Source of the DNA: Cellulomonas sp.
GTDB lineage: Bacteria > Actinomycetota > Actinomycetes > Actinomycetales > Cellulomonadaceae
Length of the DNA stretch: 64,000 nt
NCBI RefSeq assembly: GCF_017744555.1
Contig: NZ_JAGIBD010000014.1
Span: forward strand, 20,956-84,955
Direction: 5' to 3'
Below, piece after piece: positions 1 through 8,322 of the stretch. The stretch's first letter is position 1. Every line of letters starts with the position of its first letter. Under the pieces are notes generated by a model. That model saw nothing but the letters and a program-made list of their open reading frames with translations, was not told the origin of the DNA and made no database searches. The position numbers and the translations under genes are program-made.

Positions 1-453
1 GCCCACGGGCACGACCCGTCGGTCGGCTACGTCGGCTCCGGGTCGGGCGGTCTGTTCCTCGCCGACACGACCGAGCGCGCCACGGACGAGTACCGCGCGG
101 TCTACGAGGGCTTCGCGGCGCGCGCGGCCGCCCGGCACGCCGGCGACACGCGCCCGGGGAAGGTGTCGTCGTTCGCGACGATCGAGGACGCCGTCGAGCG
201 CGGGCCCGCGCTGGTCGGCTCGTCGGAGCGCGTCGCGGAGAAGATCCTGGACTACCACGCCTCCTACGGGCACGACGTGCAGTCGGTCTCCCTCAACCCG
301 GTGCTGCCGTACCAGCAGCAGCACGACGTGCTGCGCCGCTTCGCCGAGGAGGTCGTGCCGCTCGTCCGCCGCGAGCTCTCGACGACGCTGTGGGGTCCGG
401 ACGACCCCGGCCGCGCGCGCGGCCTCGCGGTGCCGGTCGGCGTCCCCTCGTGA
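1..453 (+). CDS. LLM-class flavin-dependent oxidoreductase, 3' end only
   Basis: The frame is open from base 1, so the gene begins upstream of the window and only its last 150 codons are seen. The visible part has the C-terminal pattern of luciferase-like monooxygenases: an AHGHDPSVGYVGSGSGG stretch, then a segment on incoming hits to a GS-x-E-x-V-A-E-K-I motif (residues about 80-88), where these TIM-barrel enzymes close the barrel before the final helix. Family members use reduced flavin to oxidise small substrates; the substrate cannot be told from this fragment. It ends 63 bases before proA, which has its own promoter, so the two need not be co-transcribed. A GTG at 163 is internal, not the start. 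Confidence 0.8.
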   Translation, partial: AHGHDPSVGYVGSGSGGLFLADTTERATDEYRAVYEGFAARAAARHAGDTRPGKVSSFATIEDAVERGPALVGSSERVAEKILDYHASYGHDVQSVSLNPVLPYQQQHDVLRRFAEEVVPLVRRELSTTLWGPDDPGRARGLAVPVGVPS

Positions 454-504
454 GGGTGTGCGCCAGGGTGTGGAGCCCTCGCACCGCTGGTCGGGCGCCG
501 GGAC

Positions 505-510
505 TACCCT
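505..510 (+). promoter_or_regulatory. -10 box of leaderless proA promoter
   Basis: TACCCT lies exactly six bases before the proA ATG, so the predicted transcription start falls on the start codon. No Shine-Dalgarno sequence precedes this ATG. No convincing -35 box is visible. Leaderless genes with TANNNT at this spacing are common in actinobacteria. Confidence 0.6.
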
Positions 511-516
511 GACGGG

Positions 517-1830
517 ATGACCGCCTCCCTCGACACCCAGGTGCCGGACACGGCCCCCGTGCAGGTTGACGTCACCGCCGAGGTCCGTGCCGTCGCGCAG
601 CGCGCCAAGGTCGCGTCCCGGGCGCTCGCGACGGCGAACCGGGCGACCAAGGACGCGGCGCTCCTGGCGCTCGCGGACGCGCTCGTCGCGGCGACCGACG
701 AGATCGTCGCCGCGAACGCCCTCGACCTCGCCCGCGGACGGGAGAACGGCACGTCGGCCGGCCTGCTGGATCGGCTGGCTCTCACGCCGGAACGCATCGA
801 CGGCATCGCCGACGCGCTGCGCGAGCTCGCGGGCCTGCCCGACCCGGTCGGTGAGGTCGTGCGCGGGTCGACGCTGCCGAACGGCCTGCGCCTGCGCCAG
901 GTCCGGGTGCCGATGGGTGTCGTCGGGATGATCTACGAGGCGCGCCCGAACGTCACGGTCGACGCCGCGGGGCTCGCCCTCAAGAGCGGCAACGCGGTGA
1001 TCCTGCGCGGCGGCACGGCGGCCGCGGAGTCCAACGCGGTGATCGTCGACGTGCTGTCCCGCGCGCTCGTCGCCCAGCGCCTGCCCGGCGACCTCGTGCA
1101 GTCGATCGACGCGTACGGGCGCGAGGGGGCCGTCGCACTCATGCACGCGCGCGGGCTCGTCGACCTGCTCGTGCCCCGCGGGGGAGCGGACCTCATCCAG
1201 ACGGTCGTGCGCGAGTCCACGGTGCCGGTCGTCGAGACGGGCGTCGGCAACGTGCACCTGTACATCGACGAGAGCGCCGACCTGGCCGTCGCGATGCCGA
1301 TCCTGCTCAACGCCAAGACGCAGCGGGTCGGCGTCTGCAACGCGCTCGAGACGCTTCTCGTGCACCAGGCGGTCGCGGACGAGTTCCTGCCGGTCGCGAT
1401 CGCCGCGCTCGCGGACGAGGGCGTGACGATCCACGGCGACGAGACCACGCTCGCGCTCGCGCCCGACGAGGCCGACGTCGTCCCGGCGACCGACGAGGAC
1501 TGGGCGGCGGAGTACCTGTCGCTCGACCTGGCCGTGCGGGTCGTCGACGACCTCGACGAGGCGCTCGAGCACATCCGGACGTGGAGCAGCGGTCACACCG
1601 AGGCGATCGTCACACGCGACCTCGCGGCCTCCGAGCGGTTCGTTGCCGAGGTCGACTCCGCGGCCGTCATGGTGAACGCGTCGACCCGCTTCACGGACGG
1701 CGGCCAGCTAGGGCTCGGCGCCGAGATCGGCATCTCCACGCAGAAGCTCCACGCCCGCGGTCCCATGGGTCTCGCCGAGCTCACCACCACCAAGTGGATC
1801 GTCCACGGAGACGGACACGTCCGGCCCTGA
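517..1830 (+). CDS. proA: Glutamate-5-semialdehyde dehydrogenase (gamma-glutamyl phosphate reductase)
   Basis: This 437-residue cytosolic enzyme reduces gamma-glutamyl phosphate to glutamate-5-semialdehyde with NADPH, the second step of proline synthesis. The aldehyde-dehydrogenase fold is full length. Diagnostic segments are the cofactor-binding [16 protein letters not shown] stretch (about residue 130), [12 protein letters not shown] (about 152), [10 protein letters not shown] (about 220) and the catalytic cysteine C274 in RVGVCNALE. The C-terminus has the usual [21 protein letters not shown] signature. It is a confident family assignment. proB, the preceding step, is not in view. Immediately downstream are a small membrane protein and nadD, an order common in actinobacteria. 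Confidence 0.97.
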   Translation: MTASLDTQVPDTAPVQVDVTAEVRAVAQRAKVASRALATANRATKDAALLALADALVAATDEIVAANALDLARGRENGTSAGLLDRLALTPERIDGIADALRELAGLPDPVGEVVRGSTLPNGLRLRQVRVPMGVVGMIYEARPNVTVDAAGLALKSGNAVILRGGTAAAESNAVIVDVLSRALVAQRLPGDLVQSIDAYGREGAVALMHARGLVDLLVPRGGADLIQTVVRESTVPVVETGVGNVHLYIDESADLAVAMPILLNAKTQRVGVCNALETLLVHQAVADEFLPVAIAALADEGVTIHGDETTLALAPDEADVVPATDEDWAAEYLSLDLAVRVVDDLDEALEHIRTWSSGHTEAIVTRDLAASERFVAEVDSAAVMVNASTRFTDGGQLGLGAEIGISTQKLHARGPMGLAELTTTKWIVHGDGHVRP

Positions 1831-1885
1831 CGGCCCAGCTCACCGTGCGACACTTGTCGCTCCCGACTTCCCCAGGAGGAATGAC

Positions 1886-2041
1886 GTGCACGCTGCCCTG
1901 ATCGTCGCCGCGGAAGAGGCCGCCGAGCACACGCGCGAGCTTCCCTTCTCGCCGGTCGTCTTCGGTGTCGGCGCGTTCGTCGGCCTCGTCGCGATGCTGC
2001 TGGTCACCTACGCGTTCCGGAGCGTCGGGACCCGTCACTGA
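1886..2041 (+). CDS. Small single-pass membrane protein (51 aa), unknown function
   Basis: A GTG start at 1886 is preceded by a strong AGGAGGA site (1874-1880) and opens a 51-residue frame. The product has a short acidic amphipathic N-terminus rich in Ala and Glu, then one hydrophobic segment (about residues 23-43, VVFGVGAFVGLVAMLLVTYAF) and a basic tail RSVGTRH, so an inside-positive C-terminus is likely. The gene lies between proA and nadD with only 15 bases to the latter, so it probably belongs to the nadD operon. Small proteins of this shape at this position are common in relatives of Cellulomonas, but no function is known to me. Confidence 0.75.
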   Translation: MHAALIVAAEEAAEHTRELPFSPVVFGVGAFVGLVAMLLVTYAFRSVGTRH

Positions 2042-2056
2042 CCGGGGCCCCGGTCG

Positions 2057-2671
2057 GTGATGGCCCCTGAGGGCATGGAGCGACGACCCCGCGTGGGGGT
2101 GATGGGCGGCACGTTCGACCCCGTGCACCACGGCCACCTCGTGGCCGCGAGCGAGGTCGCCGCCCGGTTCGAGCTCGACGAGGTCGTGTTCGTGCCGACG
2201 GGGCACCCGACGTTCAAGCAGCACCAGGACGTCACGGTCGCCGAGCACCGGTACCTGATGACGGTCATCGCGACCGCGTCGAACCCGAGCTTCACCGTCA
2301 GCCGGGTCGACGTGGACCGCGAAGGACTGACGTTCACCGTCGACACCCTGCGCGACCTCAAGGCGCAGCGTCCCGACGCCGAACTCTTCTTCATCACCGG
2401 AGCCGACGCGATCGAGCAGATCCTCACGTGGAAAGATGCCGAGGAGCTGTTCACGATGGCGCAGTTCGTGGCGGTCACCCGCCCCGGGCACGCGTTGTCC
2501 GTGGCCGGTCTCCCCGGTGACCGGGTGCACGTCCTCGAGATCCCCGCGCTGGCGATCTCGTCGACCGACGTCCGGGAGCGTGCCCGAGCCGGGCAGCCCG
2601 TCTGGTACCTGGTGCCGGACGGGGTGGTCCAGTACATCGCGAAACACAGGTTGTATCGAGGTCAGTCATGA
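2057..2671 (+). CDS. nadD: Nicotinate-nucleotide adenylyltransferase
   Basis: This enzyme joins ATP and nicotinate mononucleotide to make deamido-NAD in NAD biosynthesis. The nucleotidyltransferase signature [11 protein letters not shown] (residues 17-27) carries the two catalytic histidines, and the C-terminal ISSTDVRER motif (about 172-180) is the second ATP-binding signature. The 204-residue length is normal. GTG at 2057 and ATG at 2060 are adjacent possible starts and differ by one residue; ATG at 2075 is also possible. The stop overlaps the next start by four bases (ATGA), so the proline-rich membrane protein downstream is translationally coupled. The nadD-rsfS neighbourhood is widely conserved. 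Confidence 0.95.
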   Translation: MMAPEGMERRPRVGVMGGTFDPVHHGHLVAASEVAARFELDEVVFVPTGHPTFKQHQDVTVAEHRYLMTVIATASNPSFTVSRVDVDREGLTFTVDTLRDLKAQRPDAELFFITGADAIEQILTWKDAEELFTMAQFVAVTRPGHALSVAGLPGDRVHVLEIPALAISSTDVRERARAGQPVWYLVPDGVVQYIAKHRLYRGQS

Positions 2672-4050
2672 GTGAACCCGGAGAGCGGCGCCGACGTCGC
2701 GAGCTCGAGCGCGCCGCCGACGAGGGCGGCAACCCCACGTGGGCCGAGGGCGCCACGGGGTCCTCCGGTGACCCCGGCAACCCCGTCTCCCGGCGGGCGA
2801 TGCGCGCACCGAGCGACACGCCGCAGGTGCCGTCGTGGTCCGCGCCGCAGACACCTGAGGCCCCCGCCCGCTCGCGCCGCTCGATCCGTGACACCGCGCT
2901 CGACCCGACGAGCACGTCGCGCATCGCTCCCGTGCCCGGTGGCACCGGCACGCCCACCTGGTCGGGTCAGCCCGGCCAGCCCGCTCCCGCGGCCTCCCGG
3001 CCGGCCCCGGCCCCCGCGCCGGCGCCTGCGGCTCGCCCGGCTCCGACGGCTCAGCCCACGCGGCCGCCGGCCGCCGCCCAGCCCACGCGGCCGCCGGCCG
3101 CCGCCCAGCCGAGCCGTCCCTCGTCGCCGCCGCCCGCAGGGATGCCCCCGCAGCAGCAGCAGGCACGGCCGGCGGCGGCGCCGCCCACGCAGCGCCCGCA
3201 GGCGCCCGCGTCCGTCCCGTGGGGTCAGCCTCCCGCCGGCTCCTCGGCCGCGGCGTGGGGTGGAACCGCGTCCACCGGGCAGCCCAACGGCGCCGCTCCG
3301 GCCGCACCTTCCGCGCCGCCTCGCCGCACCTCGTCCGCTCCGGTTGCTCCCGCGACCTCGCGTCCCGGCGAGCCGTGGCCGGGTGCGTCGCAGCCTGCGT
3401 CGTCGTCGCGCAGCCCTCAGCCCACCGCCAGCCCGTCACCCTGGGGTGCGTCGCTGTCGGCCGGGCCGTCGCCGGCGGCACCGCCGACCCCCGCACCGCC
3501 GACGCCCGCACCGCCGACCGCCCCGGGCGCGTCGTCGTGGCAGCCGACCCCGCCCGCCCCCGACGCGCGGCCTGCGTCGTGGCAGCCCAGCGGTGGCTCG
3601 CCGTCGGGCACCGGGTCGCCCGCCGGTGCGACGGCGCCCTGGCAGGCGTCCGCGTCCAGCACGGAGGCCGCGCCCGCGGCGTGGGTCCCCACGCCGTCCG
3701 CAGCCACGAGCCCGCCGTCGGTCGAGCCGACCGTCCCGGCGCCGCGGTGGGGCGAGTCGTCCGCCCCGGCGGCCGGTTTCGGTGCCGCACCGTTCGGTGA
3801 GTCCTTGAGCACCAGCTCCGGGCGCCCCGCCGACGACGACTTCGACGACGAGGACGACGAGGACGAGGAGGACCGTCCGAAGCACCCGTACACGTGGTTG
3901 CACCTCATCGTGCTGGCCCTCGTCGCGTTCGTGCTCGGGTTCCTCATCACGCTGCTCCTCACCAAGGAGAAGCCGACGGACGGCGCCCAGGGTGTCGCAC
4001 CGCTCGCCCCGGCGAGCACGATCAGCACCGCCTTCGGGCCGCCCGCCTGA
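2668..4050 (+). CDS. Proline/alanine-rich protein with one C-terminal membrane span
   Basis: The 460-residue product has a charged N-terminus (about residues 1-75), a long low-complexity Pro/Ala/Ser/Gln region (about 80-380), a dense acidic stretch [14 protein letters not shown] (about 390-404), a single transmembrane helix (about 411-434) and a short 26-residue outer tail. The cytoplasmic part is predicted to be disordered. It sits inside the nadD-rsfS operon, overlapping nadD by four bases and lying 22 bases before rsfS. Membrane proteins with long proline-rich tails in this place occur in Cellulomonas relatives, but no role is established. I see no enzymatic domain. Composition rather than frame conservation dominates, yet the GC-third-position pattern and couplings support it as real. 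Confidence 0.8.
   Translation: MSEPGERRRRRELERAADEGGNPTWAEGATGSSGDPGNPVSRRAMRAPSDTPQVPSWSAPQTPEAPARSRRSIRDTALDPTSTSRIAPVPGGTGTPTWSGQPGQPAPAASRPAPAPAPAPAARPAPTAQPTRPPAAAQPTRPPAAAQPSRPSSPPPAGMPPQQQQARPAAAPPTQRPQAPASVPWGQPPAGSSAAAWGGTASTGQPNGAAPAAPSAPPRRTSSAPVAPATSRPGEPWPGASQPASSSRSPQPTASPSPWGASLSAGPSPAAPPTPAPPTPAPPTAPGASSWQPTPPAPDARPASWQPSGGSPSGTGSPAGATAPWQASASSTEAAPAAWVPTPSAATSPPSVEPTVPAPRWGESSAPAAGFGAAPFGESLSTSSGRPADDDFDDEDDEDEEDRPKHPYTWLHLIVLALVAFVLGFLITLLLTKEKPTDGAQGVAPLAPASTISTAFGPPA
3052..3105 (+). repeat. Two exact 27-bp coding repeats in the proline-rich protein
   Basis: Two identical 27-base units each encode QPTRPPAAA, followed by a third, diverged start (QPSRP). The repeat is in frame and lies in the disordered region, so copy number can change without breaking the reading frame. 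Later in the gene TPAPP is also repeated. Confidence 0.8.
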
Positions 4051-4072
4051 CCCCCACCACACGAGGAGACCT

Positions 4073-4462
4073 GTGCCCGCCACCGAACGTGCCGTCGAGC
4101 TCGCCGTCGCCGCGGCCCGAGCCGCAGCCGACCGCAAGGCCGAGGAGATCATCGCCCTCGACGTGAGCGAGCAGCTCGTCCTCACCGACGTGTTCCTCAT
4201 CGCGTCGGGTACGAACGAGCGGCAGGTCGGGGCCATCGTCGACGCGGTCGAGGAGGCGCTGTTCCACCTCGGCGCCAAGCCCGTCCGCCGGGAGGGCAAG
4301 GCCGCCGGCCGCTGGGTGCTCGTGGACTTCGGCGACGTCGTCGTGCACGTGCAGCATCAGGAGGACCGCGTGTACTACGCGCTCGAGCGGCTCTGGAAGG
4401 ACTGCCCCCTGATCGAGCTGCCCCCCGACGCGCGCGGTGCCGACCAGGGCGCGGAGGCGTGA
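4073..4462 (+). CDS. rsfS: Ribosomal silencing factor RsfS
   Basis: The 129-residue product is a member of the RsfS/Iojap family, which binds ribosomal protein uL14 and blocks subunit joining during starvation. Family features are the N-terminal amphipathic helix, DVSEQLVLTDVFLIASGTNERQVGAI (key residues D, F and S-G-T-N-x-R-Q), the EGKAAGRWVLVDFGDVVVHV strand region and the YYALERLWKDCP tail. The GTG at 4073 is chosen because GAGGAG lies five to ten bases upstream and the product then starts where family members do; the frame is open further upstream within the previous gene. It overlaps the downstream phosphatase by four bases. Confidence 0.95.
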   Translation: MPATERAVELAVAAARAAADRKAEEIIALDVSEQLVLTDVFLIASGTNERQVGAIVDAVEEALFHLGAKPVRREGKAAGRWVLVDFGDVVVHVQHQEDRVYYALERLWKDCPLIELPPDARGADQGAEA

Positions 4463-5157
4463 CCGCCCCCCGGCTGCTGCTCGTCCGGCACGGACGCACC
4501 GCGTACAACGCCGGCGCGCGCCTGCAGGGCCAGATCGACATCCCGCTCGACGACGTCGGGCGCTGGCAGGCCCGCACCGCGTCCGCGCTGCTGGTTGCCC
4601 GGCACACCCCGACCCGGATCGTCGCGTCCGACCTCAGCCGTGCGCTCGAGACCGCGCAGCTGCTCGGGCGGGCGGCTGGCGTCGCCGTCGAGACCGACAC
4701 GCGACTGCGCGAGCGCGGCTTCGGCATCTGGGAGGGCATGACCGGCGACGAGATCAGCGCCCGCTGGCCCGACGAGTTCGCCGTCTGGCGCGCTGGGGGA
4801 GAGCCGACCGGCGTCGGCGCCGAGACGCGCGCCGAGGTCTCCGCCCGCGCCGGGGTGGCGCTCGACGAGATGACGGCCGACCTGGGCCGCGACGAGACGC
4901 TCGTGGTCGTGTCGCACGGCTCGGCGATCACGTCCATGGTGGCGGTGCTGCTCGGGCTCGACCCCGGGTCCCACGCGTTCACCGGCATGCACAACGTCCA
5001 CTGGGCCGAGCTCGTCCGCTCGGCCCCGGGGCGTGAGCCCTCCTGGCGGCTCGTCGGGTACAACCTCGGCCCGACGGACGCGTCGTCCGACTGGAACGCA
5101 GGACCCGACATTCGGCACGAGTCCGACCAGGACGCGGAGACCCGGGACCCCGATTAG
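4459..5157 (+). CDS. Histidine phosphatase family protein (phosphoglycerate-mutase-like)
   Basis: The 232-residue product begins with the catalytic signature LLLVRHGRTAYN (RHG at about residues 9-11, with the phosphohistidine), followed by LQGQ-D-PL typical of the cobC/phosphoglycerate-mutase branch. The acid and second histidine appear in RERGFGIWEG and VVSHGSAI. Members dephosphorylate small phosphates or sugar phosphates; the substrate is not clear. GTGA overlaps the rsfS stop, so the two are coupled, an arrangement conserved in many actinobacteria. The last 30 residues are acidic and non-conserved. Confidence 0.9.
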   Translation: MTAPRLLLVRHGRTAYNAGARLQGQIDIPLDDVGRWQARTASALLVARHTPTRIVASDLSRALETAQLLGRAAGVAVETDTRLRERGFGIWEGMTGDEISARWPDEFAVWRAGGEPTGVGAETRAEVSARAGVALDEMTADLGRDETLVVVSHGSAITSMVAVLLGLDPGSHAFTGMHNVHWAELVRSAPGREPSWRLVGYNLGPTDASSDWNAGPDIRHESDQDAETRDPD

Positions 5158-5178
5158 CGTTTCGGCCGTCAGTCGTCC

Positions 5179-5184
5179 TAGACT
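5179..5184 (+). promoter_or_regulatory. Possible -10 box of tRNA-Ala promoter
   Basis: TAGACT fits TANNNT and lies about 57 bases before the mature tRNA 5' end, in a 83-base gap after the phosphatase gene. No good -35 box is apparent. A short 5' leader on the precursor would be removed by RNase P. Confidence 0.35.
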
Positions 5185-5240
5185 CTCCGAGCGCCCACGG
5201 GCGTGGGGACCCGCTCCGGCGGTCCTCGAGCAAGGACAAC

Positions 5241-5313
5241 GGGGCTGTGGCGCAGCTGGTAGCGCACCTGCATGGCATGCAGGGGGTCAGGGGTTCGAGT
5301 CCCCTCAGCTCCA
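5241..5313 (+). tRNA. tRNA-Ala (anticodon GGC)
   Basis: The 73-base gene folds completely. The acceptor arm GGGGCTG pairs with CAGCTCC (5306-5312) with one G-T pair, and A5313 is the discriminator base. The anticodon stem CCTGC/GCAGG (5267-5271, 5279-5283) encloses ATGGCAT, giving anticodon GGC at 5274-5276, which reads GCC and GCT alanine codons. The T arm AGGGG-TTCGAGT-CCCCT is canonical. CCA is not encoded. A copy of the 3' part of this gene occurs at 9053-9084, marking this tRNA as the integration site of the element that follows. Confidence 0.95.
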
Positions 5314-5335
5314 CCGAAGTAGCAGGTCAGAGGCC
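5280..5335 (+). repeat. Left attachment site (attL) in the tRNA-Ala 3' half
   Basis: This copy matches 9053-9108 at 54 of 56 positions; the differences are at 5288 (C versus G) and 5321 (A versus C). The longest uninterrupted identical run is 32 bases, 5289-5320, covering the T arm, acceptor 3' strand and a few bases beyond. It is the likely crossover region for the adjacent recombinase. Confidence 0.88.
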
Positions 5336-5372
5336 ACGTCGGGATCCTGAACACAGGAGCCTGACGTGGCCT
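5331..5372 (+). terminator. Element-supplied hairpin after tRNA-Ala
   Basis: AGGCCACGTC (5331-5340) pairs perfectly with GACGTGGCCT (5363-5372), a ten-pair stem with a 22-base loop. The 5' arm begins inside the att repeat and its partner is in element DNA. The following TTGGGACTTCTATTGGG is only weakly T-rich. It probably replaces the tRNA's native terminator, which the insertion moved to 9102-9142. Confidence 0.5.
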
Positions 5373-5392
5373 TGGGACTTCTATTGGGACTT
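5372..5392 (+). repeat. Tandem 9-bp direct repeat upstream of the recombinase
   Basis: TTGGGACTT occurs at 5372-5380 and again at 5384-5392, a 12-base period. Short direct repeats beside the core site are typical arm-type binding sites for tyrosine recombinases. This role is inference; the repeat could also influence expression of the recombinase gene, which starts 36 bases further on. Confidence 0.4.
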
Positions 5393-5427
5393 TCCGACCC
5401 TGACGTGCGCGCGGGTAACCCGGTGCG

Positions 5428-6402
5428 ATGAGCACACCACTACATGTCCCCGCACCGGAGCCCAGGCCGGCCGGACTCGACGCTCACCATCTCGAGCTCA
5501 TCGCGGCTGCCGCGCGGGCCGCGACCGCTCCATCGACTCGCGAGGCGTACGCGTCCGCCTGGCGTCAATGGGCCATCTGGTGCGACGGGCGGCGGATCAC
5601 CGCGCTTCCCGCCGACCCGCTGGCGGTATGCGGCTACCTGGTCGAGCGCGCAGAGCAAGGCGTGTCGATCTCCACGATCGACCTGGCGTGCGCCGCGATC
5701 AGCCATCGACATCAGGACCTCGATCTGCCCACACCGGTCGGGGACGAGATTGTCCGCCGAGTGCGGCGCGGGCTCCGACGCACGATCGGCGTGGCACCGC
5801 GCCGCCGAGCGCACCCGCTGTCCACTCAACAGGTTCGGCGGCTCGTGCTGGCGATCGACCCGAGCGCCAGGGCCGGCAGGCGGGACCGTGCCCTGATCTT
5901 GCTCGGCTTCGCCGGCGCGCTGCGCCGTAGCGAGCTCGCTGCCCTGCGGCTCGACGACGTCCGCCGCGAGCCCGGCGGGCTGGTCCTTACGGTGCGACGC
6001 TCCAAGACTGACGCCTACGCCCATGGCGAGGTCGTCGCCGTCGCGTCCGGAAGCCATCCGGACACCGATCCCGTGACCGCGCTCGCCGACTGGATCGAGT
6101 TGCGAGGCGCTGCACCCGGGCCGCTGTTCACCAGCGTCCGCCACGGCGGTGCCGAGGAGCCGATCTCCGGCAGCGCGGTCGCTCGGATGCTCCGTCGGCG
6201 TGCGCAGGCCGCCGGTATGCCCGAGCGGATCACGGGACACTCGCTGCGAGCCGGGCATGCCACGGAGGCCGCCAGAGGTGGCGTCAGCCTGGAGCGCATC
6301 GTCGCGCAGACTCGTCACCGGCATCTCGCCATGCTGATCGAGCACTACATCCGACCGGAGAGCGCGCTGAGGACGACCTCGAGCCGGGCGCTCGGCCTGT
6401 GA
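5428..6402 (+). CDS. Tyrosine recombinase / site-specific integrase
   Basis: The 324-residue product has an N-terminal SAM-like core-binding domain (about residues 20-115, STREAYASAWRQWAIWC) and a C-terminal catalytic domain (about 130-310). All expected active-site residues are visible: Arg166 in GALRRSEL, Lys193 in RRSKTD, His271 and Arg274 in HSLRAGH, His297 in QTRHRH, and nucleophile Tyr307 in EHYIRP. It would cut and rejoin DNA at the tRNA-Ala site through a 3'-phosphotyrosine link. It lies directly inside the left att repeat and reads away from the tRNA. There is no strong ribosome-binding site before the ATG (GCGGGTAACCCGGTGCG). No excisionase gene is seen. Confidence 0.93.
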   Translation: MSTPLHVPAPEPRPAGLDAHHLELIAAAARAATAPSTREAYASAWRQWAIWCDGRRITALPADPLAVCGYLVERAEQGVSISTIDLACAAISHRHQDLDLPTPVGDEIVRRVRRGLRRTIGVAPRRRAHPLSTQQVRRLVLAIDPSARAGRRDRALILLGFAGALRRSELAALRLDDVRREPGGLVLTVRRSKTDAYAHGEVVAVASGSHPDTDPVTALADWIELRGAAPGPLFTSVRHGGAEEPISGSAVARMLRRRAQAAGMPERITGHSLRAGHATEAARGGVSLERIVAQTRHRHLAMLIEHYIRPESALRTTSSRALGL

Positions 6403-6468
6403 GAGCACGCACGGCACGGTCTGCCGTCGGTCACCTACGGCTACACCCCCACGGGACAGGTCGCGACC

Positions 6469-8322
6469 GTGACGCGCGGCGTCGGCCGCACGGCGACGGT
6501 CAGCTCGCTCAGCTACGACGCCGCCGGTCAGATCGTCGGGGTCGGCCACCGCTCCCTCGGTGCCGGGGACGTGGCGAACTACCAGGTGACGCGGGACTCG
6601 CTCGGCAACCCGACCCGTGTGCTCAGCTCGAACGCGGGCAACCTGACCGTCGACGAGTACACGTACGACGCGGTGAGCCGGCTGACGAGCGTGTGCCGGC
6701 CCGAGTGGTGGGGCCAGTCGTGCTCGCCGTCCTCCACGAAGACCACATACACCTACGACAAGGTCGGCAACCGCAAGAAGGCCGCCGTCACCTCAATCGT
6801 GCGAGGCAAGGCGCGCACGATCACCACGACCTCGACCTACGACGCCGCCGACCAGCTGCTGACCGAGAGCACGGCCGGCGCCGTGACCGCCTCGTTCGGG
6901 TACGACGCCAACGGCCGCCAGACGTCCGCCACGACCACCGACGGAACCCAGACCCGGACGTACGGCGCGTCCGGTGAGCTGATGTCGGTCGACCTCACGG
7001 ACGGACGCCAAGTCACCTACACGCGCGACGCCTCGGGCAACGAGACCTCGCGGTCGGTGGACGGGATGCTGGACGCATCGTGGTCGTGGGACCTGGCAAC
7101 GGGGCTGGCGGTCCGCACCGGCCAGTACGACGCGCAGGGCGAGCTGTCGCAGACGTGGCTGCCTGATCCCACCTCCGGCACCGGCGCGAACCTGGCTTCG
7201 ACCACCACAACAACCGGCGCGAACTGGCTTCTGACCGACCCGTTCTCGACCGTGACTGCGGCAGCCAGCACCGGTGACGGCTCCCAGTCGGGGTCCCGCG
7301 TGCTCGACCCGTTCGGTATGGCGACGACCGGCTCGCCGGCGTCGGGCGTCCTGGCGGGGGAGACCATGGGCTTCCATGGCCAGTTCCGCGACGACCTGAC
7401 CGGCCTGGACGATCTGCGCGCCCGCGCGTACGACGCCCGCTTGGGCCGGTTCGTCGGACCCGACGCCGTCAGCATCCCCACCGGCGCGACGTTCGAGAAC
7501 GCCTACGGCTACGCCTCGGCCAACCCGTTGACCGGGATAGACGCGACCGGCAACTTCTCCTGCTCCAACCTGCAAGGTCTGTGCGACAGCCCGGCCTTCC
7601 TGTGGAACGAGGTCGTCGGGTTCGCCAACGCCGCGATGGGCATGGCCATGGCCATCGCCCACCCGATGGACACCTATTGGGCGATGCGCGGCGCGTGCCA
7701 GGCCGGCCTGGACCAGTGGAATCCTGACGGAGGCAACTCGCTCGAAGGTTGGCTCCAGTGCACCGACAACCTCAACCCCATGGCACGTATCCGCGACAGC
7801 TTCAGCACGTCGCTTGATTCGAGTTGCAGCACCGCCCAATCCGGTCAGGCCTTCGGTGAGGGTCTGTTCGGCGTCGCGGCCACAGCGGCCCCACTCAAGG
7901 GCTTGGGCTCTGCAAAGGTTCCGTTTGCTGACCCCGCTGTCACCGCCGCGACCCGTGGCGGCGTCAAGGCGCCGCCTCGCCTTGCCCCGCCCCCGGAGCT
8001 AAACTCCGTCCGTTCCGCCCCGCCGAGTGCGTTTACTCGGACCGAAGCGCTCAGTGGCCGGGCATCTTCTCGAACTGTCGCTGAGATCACTGAGTCCATG
8101 CGGCTCAACGGATGGCAGGGAGAACCGATTAAGGTGGTTGAACTCAACGGTGAAAAAATCGTGGTAGATGGTCATCACCGGCTTGCTGCGGCTAAGCGTG
8201 CGGGAATCGATGTTCAGTATGAGGTGGTCGACCCGTCTACTGTGATCGGGCCCGGTAAGTGGTCGTCGGTAGATGAAATCCTCCGCGACGCCTATTCGGT
8301 CGGACCGAATCGAATCCAATGA
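6469..8322 (+). CDS. Rhs/YD-repeat protein fragment with ParB-like C-terminal toxin domain, 5'-truncated
   Basis: The frame begins straight after the recombinase TGA (6400-6402) and is in the same frame; YD-repeat sequence is recognisable from about 6421 (SVTYGYTPTGQV), before the first GTG at 6469, which has no ribosome-binding site. It is therefore the end of a larger Rhs gene whose shell-forming N-terminus is missing. At least seven YD repeats are visible, then the core end: GLDDLRARAYDARLGRFVGPDAV and NAYGYASANPLTGIDATG (to about codon 361). Beyond this lies the variable tip of about 255 residues, ending in a ParB-like motif VVDGHHRLAAAKRAG (about codons 563-577). By analogy with polymorphic toxins this tip is a candidate nuclease. 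The tip end is about 50% GC in places (30 of 60 bases at 8101-8160). Confidence 0.85.
   Translation: MTRGVGRTATVSSLSYDAAGQIVGVGHRSLGAGDVANYQVTRDSLGNPTRVLSSNAGNLTVDEYTYDAVSRLTSVCRPEWWGQSCSPSSTKTTYTYDKVGNRKKAAVTSIVRGKARTITTTSTYDAADQLLTESTAGAVTASFGYDANGRQTSATTTDGTQTRTYGASGELMSVDLTDGRQVTYTRDASGNETSRSVDGMLDASWSWDLATGLAVRTGQYDAQGELSQTWLPDPTSGTGANLASTTTTTGANWLLTDPFSTVTAAASTGDGSQSGSRVLDPFGMATTGSPASGVLAGETMGFHGQFRDDLTGLDDLRARAYDARLGRFVGPDAVSIPTGATFENAYGYASANPLTGIDATGNFSCSNLQGLCDSPAFLWNEVVGFANAAMGMAMAIAHPMDTYWAMRGACQAGLDQWNPDGGNSLEGWLQCTDNLNPMARIRDSFSTSLDSSCSTAQSGQAFGEGLFGVAATAAPLKGLGSAKVPFADPAVTAATRGGVKAPPRLAPPPELNSVRSAPPSAFTRTEALSGRASSRTVAEITESMRLNGWQGEPIKVVELNGEKIVVDGHHRLAAAKRAGIDVQYEVVDPSTVIGPGKWSSVDEILRDAYSVGPNRIQ

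Noticed and set aside
5247..5930. A plus-strand open frame starting inside tRNA-Ala
   Set aside because: It overlaps the tRNA and the recombinase in another frame and is Arg-rich without motifs.
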